DNA from: Acidocella aromatica
GTDB taxonomy: Bacteria; Pseudomonadota; Alphaproteobacteria; Acetobacterales; Acetobacteraceae
Assembly: GCF_014201825.1 (NCBI RefSeq)
Contig: NZ_JACHFJ010000013.1
Location: 24,522-88,521, forward strand
Direction of reading: 5' to 3'
Length of the DNA stretch: 64,000 nucleotides
Below are positions 37,895 to 45,918 of this stretch, piece by piece; the stretch's first letter is position 1, and the number at the start of each line of letters is the position of its first letter. The notes below the pieces were generated by a model that was given only the letters and a program-made list of their open reading frames with translations, was not told the origin of the DNA and did no database searches. The translations under genes and the position numbers were made by a program.

Positions 37895-38843
37895 CCCCCC
37901 CCTTGTCGCCGTAACCGGCGCAACGGGGTTTCTCGGCCTGCATCTGGTAACGGCCCTCGCCAAGGCGGGGGCCAATATCCGTATTCTGGTGCGGCGCGAC
38001 CCGGCGCATGAAGCCTGGAAAGGCTTAAGTTTCGAGACGATCCGAGGCAGTTTGGAGGATGAGACCGCCCTCACCCGGCTGACCAAGGGCGCAGATGCCG
38101 TCATCCATGCCGCCGGGCTGATCAAGGCGCTAGACCGCGCCACTTTCCTTCGCGCCAACCGCGACGGCACTGCGCGAGTGACCCGCATGGCACGGCAGCA
38201 CGCCCCAGGGGCGCGATTCATCCTCATCTCTTCCCTCGCCGCGCGGGAGCCGCAGCTTTCCTCCTACGCCTTCAGCAAGCGCGCCGCCGAGGACACAGCA
38301 TGGCAGGTATACCAAGATGCGCCGGAGCGGCTCGTGATCGTCCGCCCCCCCGCTATTTACGGCCCGTGGGACCGCGAAACCCTGGCAATCTTCAAATCCG
38401 CGCGCTTTCCCATCGTCCCGCTGGCAAGTCAGAGCCGTGTAGCAACAATCCACGTCTCCGACGCCGCCGAAGCCATTGCGCGACTCGCGCTGGGGGCTGG
38501 TGAAGCTGGGCTCTATGCCCTCGCCGATGACCACCCGGAAGGGTATCCGATGACGGAGCTACTGGCTGAGGCAGCGCGCGCCATGGGCCGGGGGCAGCCC
38601 CGGTTCCTGCCACTTCCGGCGCGCATCACCCGGCTAGCTGGCCGGGCCTCGGGTGCTTGGGGCCGGCTGCGCGGTCAGGCTCCGGTGTTCACGGCAGAAA
38701 AGGCCGAGGAGATCCTGCATCCCGATTGGTCGGTGAGCGCCGCCGAGCTGCTGCCTGCTTATGTGCACGAGCCCCGCCTCGGTCTGGCCGAAGGGTTTGG
38801 ACAGACCGCCGCTTGGTACAAGGCAAAAGGCTGGCTAAAATAA
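37857..38843 (+). CDS. cerR: NAD-dependent epimerase/dehydratase, ceramide reductase-like (CerR); start disrupted
   Basis: An extended SDR protein with the Rossmann motif VTGATGFLG, catalytic YAFSK (Tyr-X3-Lys) and IYGPWDRETL. In Caulobacter the gene next to the acyl-ACP synthetase reduces the 3-keto group of the N-acylated long-chain base. The natural start would be the ATG at 37891, overlapping the aasR stop (ATGA). However, the eight-C tract right after it puts that ATG out of frame by one base; nine C would read M-T-P-P-L-V-A-V-T-G. As sequenced, the frame has only a poorly placed GTG at 37857 (used here, 328 aa). See findings. Confidence 0.75.
   Translation: MPSSRPRPPTRHDPPLVAVTGATGFLGLHLVTALAKAGANIRILVRRDPAHEAWKGLSFETIRGSLEDETALTRLTKGADAVIHAAGLIKALDRATFLRANRDGTARVTRMARQHAPGARFILISSLAAREPQLSSYAFSKRAAEDTAWQVYQDAPERLVIVRPPAIYGPWDRETLAIFKSARFPIVPLASQSRVATIHVSDAAEAIARLALGAGEAGLYALADDHPEGYPMTELLAEAARAMGRGQPRFLPLPARITRLAGRASGAWGRLRGQAPVFTAEKAEEILHPDWSVSAAELLPAYVHEPRLGLAEGFGQTAAWYKAKGWLK
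37895..37902 (+). repeat. Poly-C tract (C8) at the start of cerR
   Basis: Eight consecutive C directly after the ATGA that joins aasR and cerR. With eight C the cerR ATG reads seven codons and then stops (TAA); with nine C the frame is open to 38843. Homopolymer tracts of this length are prone both to sequencing error and to real slippage. Confidence 0.9.
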
Positions 38844-38874
38844 AAGGTGCCGCCTTTGAAAAAAAGCGGCACCC
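38836..38874 (-). terminator. Terminator of the bcerS-hydroxylase transcript
   Basis: On the minus strand GGTGCCGC and GCGGCACC form an 8-bp stem with a T-rich loop, followed by TTTTATTTTA. It starts about 20 nt after the bcerS stop and runs into the cerR 3' end. Confidence 0.75.
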
Positions 38875-38892
38875 AAAAACTTTTATTCGTGA

Positions 38893-40023
38893 TTACAGAG
38901 GCTTTTCGTAGATCCGGTAGGTCTTGTAGGCCTCCGACCCCAGACTCTCATTCATTCGCCGCATCGGGAAATTGTCCTCAAGAATCCAAGACAGCTCGAT
39001 ATGGGTGAAGCCTTTTTTCAGCCCCTCGCGGCGCACGGCATCCACCATCAGGAAGGGCAGCAAACTGCCGATCATGTCCTGCGCGGCCGTGCGGCGAACG
39101 CCCATCAGCGGCACGCGGGCCGTCTTCAGCCCCTTCACCTTCAGGCGCCACAACAGCTTGGCCCAGCCAAAGGGCAGCAACTTGCCGTTCAGCCCGCGAA
39201 TCGCCTCGTTGAGGTTGGGCAACGCGATGAGGAAGCCCACCGGCTCGCCATTGCGTTCCACCACGCTGGTCAAACGCGGGTCGAGCAGCGGCTTCAGCGA
39301 TTTGGCGAGATAATCCGTCTCCGTCTCGGTCAGCGGCACGAAGCCCCAGTTACTCGCCCAGGCATCGTTGAAGATGCTGGTGACGGTGCGGATTTCCTCA
39401 TTATAGCGCTTGAAGTCGATCTGTCGGACAGTCAGGTCCTTGGGCAATGGACGGTCGAGCAGGCGGCGCACGCTGGCGGGCAGGTCCACGGTCATATCGT
39501 AGAGATAGGCGTAAACGTCCTTCTCCTTGACCAGCCCGTATTGCTCCAGGCGCGGGCCGATATAGGGCTTGTCATGGCCCATCAGCAGCATTGGTGGTGT
39601 ATCGAACCCCGCCACCAGCAGCCCGGTTTCCTCGTTGATGTTCAGGTTAAACGGTCCCTGCATGCGTGTCATGCCGCGCGCGCGCAGCCAGCCGGCGGCG
39701 GTGTCCAGCAGGGCCTTGAAGATGGCCGGGTCGTCTTCGGCGGCGATCATGCCGAAGAAGCCGGTGCCGTCCGGGCGTAGGGCCAGGGCCTGTTTGTCGA
39801 TCTGCGCGCTGATGCGGCCGACGTCGCGGCCATTGCGCTCAGCCAGCCAGAACTGCACCTCGGCATGGCCGAAGAACGGGTTCTTCGGCGTCAGCGCCTC
39901 CTGGCGCTCAAGGTGCAGCGGCGCGATGTAGTGCGGATCGTCCCGATACAGGCGTTCGGGGAGAAGGATAAAGCGATTAAGCAGCGCCCGGCCAGTGACC
40001 GGGACGATCTTGATGTCGCTCAC
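38893..40023 (-). CDS. bcerS: GNAT-superfamily bacterial ceramide synthase (bCerS-like)
   Basis: A 376-residue GNAT-fold acyltransferase of the large family whose Caulobacter member was shown to N-acylate the long-chain base in ceramide synthesis. Recognisable stretches are PERLYRDDPHYIAPLHLERQ near the N terminus, NPFFGHAEVQFWLAERNGRDVGRI, FNLNINEETGLLVAGFDTPP and the C-terminal ELSWILEDNFPMRRMNESLG. It is the second gene after a fatty-acid-hydroxylase-type gene (ATGA overlap) and faces cerR. Many genomes annotate the family only as 'N-acetyltransferase'. Confidence 0.85.
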   Translation of the reverse strand: MSDIKIVPVTGRALLNRFILLPERLYRDDPHYIAPLHLERQEALTPKNPFFGHAEVQFWLAERNGRDVGRISAQIDKQALALRPDGTGFFGMIAAEDDPAIFKALLDTAAGWLRARGMTRMQGPFNLNINEETGLLVAGFDTPPMLLMGHDKPYIGPRLEQYGLVKEKDVYAYLYDMTVDLPASVRRLLDRPLPKDLTVRQIDFKRYNEEIRTVTSIFNDAWASNWGFVPLTETETDYLAKSLKPLLDPRLTSVVERNGEPVGFLIALPNLNEAIRGLNGKLLPFGWAKLLWRLKVKGLKTARVPLMGVRRTAAQDMIGSLLPFLMVDAVRREGLKKGFTHIELSWILEDNFPMRRMNESLGSEAYKTYRIYEKPL

Positions 40024-40811
40024 ACGGCCTCCGCAGCCGCGGCCTCACGCTCCAGCCCGGAGGGGGGCTTGTCCCGCGGGGGCGTGCCAGTGATCTCCAT
40101 CACCCAGGGGTAGCGCTTCGCCTCTTCCACATCGTAGCCCAGGTTGAACACGGTCGGGCTCTTCGGGCACTCCTTCGCGGTGGGGACATAGGAGTGGAAG
40201 ATATAGTCCGGCGTGAAGCTGACGATGCCCATGTTGATCTTCTCGCTGTGGAAGTGGTGCAACAGGTGGTCGCGCTTGAGCTTCTGGATGAACTGGCTCT
40301 TGGGCTTGTAGTTAAGGTGCTGAATACAATGGAAGAACTCATACACGCAGGTGGTGACGAGCGCCGTGGCGAAGGCCGCCGTGCCGCCCGCCCAGCCGCC
40401 GATGGCATAGCCGATCGGCCCGGTGATGATGAGCATGGTGGGGATAGTGTTCAGCGGCGAGCCGAACAGCACCTCCAGCAGATGCGGGTCCTGGTGATGA
40501 TCGAAATGGATGCGCTTCCATAGCCCGGCGGTCCATTTCATCCGGTACAGCCAGCGGCCATGCAGGACGTAGCGGTGCAGCCCGTACCAGACGAAGGGGT
40601 AAACCAGGCACACGGCCAGGATGGGCAACGCGATATCCTGCCAGCGCTTCGCGAGGCTGAGCGCCGCCCCGCCGGAGAGCACGGCGAAGAGGGCGTAGAG
40701 GTTGATCGCCGGATAAGTAAGGTAGGCCCGCCACAAATCGGGCAGGGTCATGCGCCCAAGATCATAGCTGCGCCCATGCCAAGCCCGGCCCCAAACAAGT
40801 TTTTCCGCCAT
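40020..40811 (-). CDS. Fatty acid hydroxylase / sterol desaturase superfamily membrane enzyme
   Basis: A 263-residue di-iron membrane enzyme with the histidine clusters HRYVLHG near 80, HFDHHQDPH near 102, FHCIQH near 158 and HLLHHFH near 182, and membrane segments near residues 30-75 and 115-155. Homologues in yeast (Sur2, Scs7) hydroxylate the sphingoid base or the N-acyl chain. Acetic acid bacteria are known to contain 2-hydroxy-acyl dihydroceramide, so this gene, overlapping bcerS, is a good candidate for that hydroxylation. Which carbon is modified cannot be told from sequence. Confidence 0.85.
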   Translation of the reverse strand: MAEKLVWGRAWHGRSYDLGRMTLPDLWRAYLTYPAINLYALFAVLSGGAALSLAKRWQDIALPILAVCLVYPFVWYGLHRYVLHGRWLYRMKWTAGLWKRIHFDHHQDPHLLEVLFGSPLNTIPTMLIITGPIGYAIGGWAGGTAAFATALVTTCVYEFFHCIQHLNYKPKSQFIQKLKRDHLLHHFHSEKINMGIVSFTPDYIFHSYVPTAKECPKSPTVFNLGYDVEEAKRYPWVMEITGTPPRDKPPSGLEREAAAAEAV

Positions 40812-40898
40812 GCTGCCTTTACCCTATTCTGCAAGCGCGGAGTCCCGCGTCTGACCTTGGGTGGATAGCAGCGCCGCCACCCTCTGGCAAATAAATGC

Positions 40899-42482
40899 CT
40901 AACCGGGCTGCGGGGCTTTTACCGGGCCGGGAACCCAGACGTTGATTTCAGGCGTGTGCAAGGCGAGGTTGTAATGCTGCGCCAGGGCTTGCAGGAACGC
41001 CTTGGAGAATCGGGTCGTGCGCTCCGGTTTTCCCAGGTCGGTGTCGCCGATCTCCACGACGCCGAAGCGCTGGGACTCGACCATGGCTACGAACTCCCGC
41101 GGGTCGAGCTTGCCCAGGCTGATCTGGTCCTGGACATGGTAAGGGTCGAACGCGGAAGGCTTGCCCGCCTCGTCGCACATCAGCAGATTCTCGCACACCA
41201 CAGGGCCGGAGGCTTGGCGCAGCAGGGACACACCGGCGGCAAAATCCGCCTCGTGCTGGGGCAGCGCGCGCCATTCGGTGGCGCCGGAGACGATGCTGTA
41301 CGGCAGCTTGCTCAACGGAAACAAAATCTGGCTGAGCGGAAACAGCATGGGCAACACGCAGACCAAGGCAACCCGGCCAAGCGTGGCACGGCTATGGCCA
41401 GCGAAATAATCGGCGCAGGCGATCACACTGATGACCGCATCCAGCAGGATCGCCTCGAAGAAGATGTTGCGGGCCACGCCATCCCCCCCCGCCCAGGCGA
41501 AGGCCAGCACATGCGCCACCGCCCAACTCCAGGCCAGCGGAGCACGGCGCCCGTCACGCCAGTTGCGCCAGGACCAGACACCGCCAAGCAATACGAAAGG
41601 CAGGAAAATGATCAGGTAGGTACCAATATTGTGCAGCGTATCGTGTAGATCATAGGCACGGGGTTGCAGCATGTGCTGCAGGAAATACGGTCCGTCGAGA
41701 CGAAGCGTGAGCCAGAACAACGCACAGGCGGCCAGCACGCCCGCGCCCCCCCAAAGGATGAGGCGCCGCCAATCCCACCTTGTCAGCAAGGCGAGCCCCA
41801 CCCCGAGCGGCAGGGCCAGCAGATTGTGCTTGGTGAACACCGCCAGGGCGAAAAGCGGCGCGCTGCGCCATCCATTCTGCCCGCGCTGCACGGCGCGGAC
41901 GAAACCGTAAAACCCGAGCAGCTCGAACGCCATGCCGAGCAATTGCGGATCGTTCACGCCGATCCGGCGCGGCATCCACATTTCCAGCCATAGCGCGAAG
42001 AGTAGTGCGGCGCAGGTGCCCACATGGCGGGCCGGAACAAAAAGACGCGCCAACGCCCCAGCCAGCACGCACAGTGCCACCAGCGCGGCCAGAGACAGAA
42101 ACCGCCCGGTTTCGTTGGCGTCGCCGGTCAGGAGGCTGAGCAGGCCGACAATATGAAACGAGAGCGGCGGGTAGTTGGTGATGTCCAGCCCCGGCGGGGC
42201 GGCATAGAGCGGCAGGAAATGCGCGGCCTGCTGCTGGCGGAGGGCATTCCAGCCTTCGTCATAGTCGAGCTGCACCATGGCGGTGCTGCGCAGCACCAGC
42301 GGCCAGCCAATAACCATAACCAGCACCGCGAGCACCGCGGCGGCGGCGCTCCAGACGCGTTGAGATGACCTTGCGATAACGGCGGGCAGTCCGGCCTGGT
42401 CGAACAAAATCGCCTCCCTGCGAATATCTGCAGAAGTCGCACGGAAACCGGCACCATGCCAGCCTCCATCCGCCCCTCGCAT
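40899..42482 (-). CDS. GT-C fold polyprenyl-phosphate-sugar glycosyltransferase
   Basis: A 527-residue multi-pass membrane protein (about 11 segments) with the first-loop acidic motif QLDYDEGWNALR near residue 70, the usual catalytic site of PMT/ArnT-like GT-C transferases. A periplasmic C-terminal domain follows (about 400-527). The 40 residues before the first membrane segment are unusual and the true start may lie later. It would transfer a sugar from a lipid carrier in the periplasm. It is divergent from another membrane gene and upstream of the lipid hydroxylase (87 nt gap). Confidence 0.75.
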   Translation of the reverse strand: MRGADGGWHGAGFRATSADIRREAILFDQAGLPAVIARSSQRVWSAAAAVLAVLVMVIGWPLVLRSTAMVQLDYDEGWNALRQQQAAHFLPLYAAPPGLDITNYPPLSFHIVGLLSLLTGDANETGRFLSLAALVALCVLAGALARLFVPARHVGTCAALLFALWLEMWMPRRIGVNDPQLLGMAFELLGFYGFVRAVQRGQNGWRSAPLFALAVFTKHNLLALPLGVGLALLTRWDWRRLILWGGAGVLAACALFWLTLRLDGPYFLQHMLQPRAYDLHDTLHNIGTYLIIFLPFVLLGGVWSWRNWRDGRRAPLAWSWAVAHVLAFAWAGGDGVARNIFFEAILLDAVISVIACADYFAGHSRATLGRVALVCVLPMLFPLSQILFPLSKLPYSIVSGATEWRALPQHEADFAAGVSLLRQASGPVVCENLLMCDEAGKPSAFDPYHVQDQISLGKLDPREFVAMVESQRFGVVEIGDTDLGKPERTTRFSKAFLQALAQHYNLALHTPEINVWVPGPVKAPQPG

Positions 42483-42558
42483 TGATCGCGCACTCCTATA
42501 GCTTTATGTTTTGAATAAGGCAGCCCGTTGCAGGATTACAAAAAATGACGGAACTTAC

Positions 42559-44463
42559 ATGAAAGTTACAAATAAAATTACGCAGATCCTGAAACACGAG
42601 CTTGCTTTACTCCTTTTCCTGACCGCCTCTTGCGCTTTTTATTTCAACCCCGAACCAGTTTCCGCCACCACATACTTTGGCAGTGGGCCTGACCCTCTTG
42701 GTTTCATCTGGTTCCTGAACTGGCGGGTTTTCAGCGCGCAGCACCATCTGCCGTTCTTCTTTACCTATTTCGCCAACGCACCGGCCGGAACCGACCTGTC
42801 CTGGACAACAAACGTGCTCAGCCTCGGGCTGCTGACTGCGCCATTAACCGCCAAGTTTGGCGCCTTTGCTGTTTATAACGGGCTGATGCTGGCGGCACCG
42901 GCCCTCGCCTGCTGGGGAGCGTATCTGGCGGCCTTCGAGTTGACGGAGGATTACCTCGCCGCGCTGACGGCCGGGCTGCTGTTCGGATTCTCCAGCTATA
43001 TGCTCGGCCAGTTGCTGGACCATCTTAATCTATGCTTCATCTTTGCCGTACCATTCTGCCTGTGGGCGTGCATCGCCGCCGCCAAGCACGGCTGGGGTGC
43101 ATGGCGGCTAGGGGCGTGGCTTGGGCTGGGGCTGGCATTCCAGTTCGGTGTCAGCCAGGAAATCTTTGCCAGCCTGGTGATGTTCGCGGCCATCGCGGTT
43201 GTTGTGTTGCATATTTTGCACCGCGCCGGCCGGTCAATGCTGCGCCGCCTGCTGCCAGGCATGGCGCTGGGGCTGGGCTTGAGCCTTGTGCTCATCTCTC
43301 CGTTGATCTGGGACATGCTGCGCCACTATGCCGATGCGGGGCGCAACGTCGCCGCCGCCAAGAATTATTCGACCGATCTACTGGGCTTCGTCATTCCCAC
43401 GCCGATCGACTGGCTCGGCGGCAATCTGTTTAAACCGGCAACAAAAATATTCCAAGGTAATTACGCCGAGGAAGGCGCGTATATCGGCCTGCCGCTTCTG
43501 GTATTGCTGGCATCACTGGTCTGGCGCAACCGTGCCGATCCACGCTTCAGCGTCCCCGGCGCCTTCGCGGTTGCCGCCGCCATATTGTCGCTCGGTCCTT
43601 ACGCTCATGCACTCGGGCACGAAATGAGCACCGCGCCATGGATTGTGGCATTCAAGCTGCCCTTCCTGAAATCCATGCTGCCAATGCGTTTCATGCTCTA
43701 CGCTTGGCTGGCCATTGCGGTGCTGCTGGCCACATGGCTTGCGGCACCTGGGCGCAAATACCCGCGCTATGCGGCCCTCGCCTTCTGCCTGCTGTTTCTT
43801 ACGCCCTCCCGCGCTTATGACCGCAACTGGACACGCCTGACCACGCCCGCCATGCTGACCGACAGGGGGATTCCGCCAGATAGCCGGATTCTGGTCCTGC
43901 CTGAATATTTCAACGAGATGGGATACCAGTACGAATCAGGAATGAATTTCACGCTAGCCGCGCAGGGTTATCTGAGCGGCGGGCTGCCGGACCCCTTCGC
44001 CAAATGGCCTTTATACCGAACGATCTTCCGGGAGAAATACCAGCCATATATTCCGATGGTTGATCCGCACATGCTAGCGGCATTTCTGGCCACGTATCAG
44101 GTGCAATATGTCGTACTCACCGGCAGCGCCACCGACTTTGCCGATAGCCAAACCCAAAGCGCGGAACTCGCGGCGCTGTTGCAGCAGGCCGGGTGGACGG
44201 CGGTGCGCACGGATGCGGATGCGCGGCTCTACCGTCCCGCCCCCCCGCAAGCCGTGCCGGATGCGGCGGAGATCGAGGCATACATGCACGTACAGCGGCC
44301 CGAGAACCGCGCACGAGCCATCGATTACGAGACTTACTGGGTCAGGAGCATTCGCTCATTGGCACATCTGGCGGGGCTGAACGCCCAATCCCTCCTCGAT
44401 ATTTATGTGGCCCATGCGCACCCACCCTTGCCGGTCAGCGCCATTGAGGGAGAACTCTGGTAA
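42559..44463 (+). CDS. Large integral membrane protein, GT-C/YfhO-like
   Basis: A 634-residue protein with about 11-12 membrane segments, beginning with ELALLLFLTASCAFYFNP and a periplasmic first loop GSGPDPLGFIWFLNWRVF; the C-terminal third (from about 450) is a soluble periplasmic domain. The topology is that of GT-C glycosyltransferases, but the first-loop acidic motif is not the standard DE pair, so function is uncertain. The 5' end is visibly richer in A/T than the neighbours. The ATG at 42559 is chosen over one 16 codons upstream, whose residues are polar and unlike a membrane start. Confidence 0.7.
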   Translation: MKVTNKITQILKHELALLLFLTASCAFYFNPEPVSATTYFGSGPDPLGFIWFLNWRVFSAQHHLPFFFTYFANAPAGTDLSWTTNVLSLGLLTAPLTAKFGAFAVYNGLMLAAPALACWGAYLAAFELTEDYLAALTAGLLFGFSSYMLGQLLDHLNLCFIFAVPFCLWACIAAAKHGWGAWRLGAWLGLGLAFQFGVSQEIFASLVMFAAIAVVVLHILHRAGRSMLRRLLPGMALGLGLSLVLISPLIWDMLRHYADAGRNVAAAKNYSTDLLGFVIPTPIDWLGGNLFKPATKIFQGNYAEEGAYIGLPLLVLLASLVWRNRADPRFSVPGAFAVAAAILSLGPYAHALGHEMSTAPWIVAFKLPFLKSMLPMRFMLYAWLAIAVLLATWLAAPGRKYPRYAALAFCLLFLTPSRAYDRNWTRLTTPAMLTDRGIPPDSRILVLPEYFNEMGYQYESGMNFTLAAQGYLSGGLPDPFAKWPLYRTIFREKYQPYIPMVDPHMLAAFLATYQVQYVVLTGSATDFADSQTQSAELAALLQQAGWTAVRTDADARLYRPAPPQAVPDAAEIEAYMHVQRPENRARAIDYETYWVRSIRSLAHLAGLNAQSLLDIYVAHAHPPLPVSAIEGELW

Positions 44464-44660
44464 TGGCCTCCAACACGATTTGGGTTGCGCTGATCAGCGC
44501 CGGATTTGTCTTCAGAGATGCCAAACGCCAGAAAATGCCCCAACCGCTGGCTTGGACGGGCGCCGTGCTGATTTTCTGGGCTGCGGCGCTGCCCTGGTAT
44601 CTATGGCAGCGACACAGAGATAAATTGGCTTCAACCCAGCCCTGCACAGAGCTGAGCTGA
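44463..44660 (+). CDS. Small putative membrane protein
   Basis: A 65-residue frame whose ATG shares one base with the preceding stop (TAATG), suggesting coupling. It has a hydrophobic stretch PLAWTGAVLIFWAAALPWYLW (about 27-48) flanked by Arg/Lys and a second weaker one near the N terminus. No family recognised. It may be an accessory subunit of the large membrane protein before it, or may not be expressed. Confidence 0.5.
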   Translation: MASNTIWVALISAGFVFRDAKRQKMPQPLAWTGAVLIFWAAALPWYLWQRHRDKLASTQPCTELS

Positions 44661-44672
44661 GCCGAACCAAAA

Positions 44673-44729
44673 ATGCCCAAAGCTAAAGCATTTGTGATCG
44701 AGCATGCCCAAAACTAAAGCTTTCGTGAT
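44673..44729 (+). repeat. Imperfect tandem repeat, 26 bp x 2, period 31
   Basis: Copies at 44673-44698 and 44704-44729 differ at three positions. Both begin ATGCCCAAA and could encode MPK(A/T)KAFVI, and two of the three differences are silent in that frame. Copy 1 stops after 14 codons and copy 2 after 15. See findings. Confidence 0.8.
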
Positions 44730-44818
44730 TGGCGTTTTGAAGAGCGCTTAGGTATCCCGTGTCCTTAAGCATGCGGGAGCAATTTTCCCGCCATTCGTCA
44801 CCAAGGATTCGAGTTACT

Positions 44819-45082
44819 ATGTTTTGGCAGACCAAAAAGGCGGACAACGGCGCCGCCGAGATCGCCGAGCTGAAGCGTCAGCTCGAGAAAGCGAAGGAGC
44901 AGATCACCCAGCTGCTGCTGGAGCGCATCCAGATGAAAAACGAGATCGAGTTGCTGAAGGACTACCGCGGCGCGCCGCCGCAGGTTGTTGTCCGCCCGGT
45001 TGGGATTGTCTCGGATATCAGCGCCGTGCCCGCGCCCGCGAACTCCCAGATCGGCTTGCTGCACACCAAGGAAGCCGGCTAA
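44819..45082 (+). CDS. Small coiled-coil protein of unknown function
   Basis: An 87-residue protein. Residues about 10-48 form a charged heptad-like helix (EIAELKRQLEKAKEQITQLL and on), followed by a Pro/Val-rich tail. No family recognised and no signal or membrane segment. AAGGA lies about 13 nt before the ATG. It stands alone between the envelope genes and the N-ATPase operon, and its TAA stop overlaps the convergent atpG stop (CTAA). Base composition and codon use look like normal coding sequence. Confidence 0.6.
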   Translation: MFWQTKKADNGAAEIAELKRQLEKAKEQITQLLLERIQMKNEIELLKDYRGAPPQVVVRPVGIVSDISAVPAPANSQIGLLHTKEAG

Positions 45083-45918
45083 GCGGCTGGCGGCATTCCG
45101 CTTGCCGCCTGTCCGGCGGCAAGCTCGATAATCTCCGCCGTAATCTCGTCCTGCCGGACGATCCGGCGCGTGAGTTCCAAACCCTGCAATTGCTGGTCGA
45201 TATGCCGGTGCGCCGCCGCCATGGTGGCCATCCGCGCCTCGTTCTCGGCCACAAAGCTGTGCAGTGCCGCCTGGCACAGCGCGGCATGCACGTAATCAAC
45301 CGTCAGCGAGGCCAAAAGCGCCCCCGGTGGCAGGTTAAGCAGCGGCGGGTTGCGCAAAGCCGTGGCAGGGAAATCCGCCGGGTCCAGCGGCAACAGCCGG
45401 CGCTGTGCGGCTTCCAGCCCCTTCCCCGGGCGCCAGCTCTGATACACGGCATCAATCCGGTCGACGCCCTCCGCCGCGATGCGGGCATAGAGTTCCGTCG
45501 CCACCTGCCGGGCCAAACGCGGCACTCCGGCCGAGGCGGCGGGCAGCGGGTGCGACCAGACCGACGCCAGCCCGCGCTCCGCCGCGAGCATCCCGCCGCG
45601 TGTGCCGAGCAGGAACAGCGCGGCCTCGGGAGCCGCATGGTCCAGCACATGCTCGCTGAACGCCCCGGCAAAGCCCTGCTCGGCACAGAACAGCAATTGC
45701 GCCGGTTTTTGCGCGCGGGATGGCGCGGGGATTGCGGTGGCGGCCAGCAGCGTTCCTATGGCGGCGGCGATGGTCGCGGCATAGGTCTCCACCGCCTCCA
45801 GCTGCGTCCGCGCCGCCTGGGCCCGCGCCCCGGCTATGCCGCGCATAGCATTCACCACCGTGCCAAGCTGGCGGATATTCTCGATCCGCGCCGAGACATC
45901 GGCCAGACGCCCGGTCAT
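45079..45918 (-). CDS. atpG: N-ATPase gamma subunit
   Basis: The central-stalk subunit of a second, N-type F-ATPase. The 279-residue protein starts [32 protein letters not shown], the conserved N-terminal coiled-coil helix that rotates in the alpha/beta hexamer. It ends with a C-terminal helix (about 230-275, [21 protein letters not shown]), as in gamma. It is more divergent than housekeeping gamma, typical for N-ATPases. I start at 45918, where ATGA overlaps the atpA stop; an ATG three codons earlier is possible. Last gene of atpDCQRBEFAG. Confidence 0.9.
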   Translation of the reverse strand: MTGRLADVSARIENIRQLGTVVNAMRGIAGARAQAARTQLEAVETYAATIAAAIGTLLAATAIPAPSRAQKPAQLLFCAEQGFAGAFSEHVLDHAAPEAALFLLGTRGGMLAAERGLASVWSHPLPAASAGVPRLARQVATELYARIAAEGVDRIDAVYQSWRPGKGLEAAQRRLLPLDPADFPATALRNPPLLNLPPGALLASLTVDYVHAALCQAALHSFVAENEARMATMAAAHRHIDQQLQGLELTRRIVRQDEITAEIIELAAGQAASGMPPAA

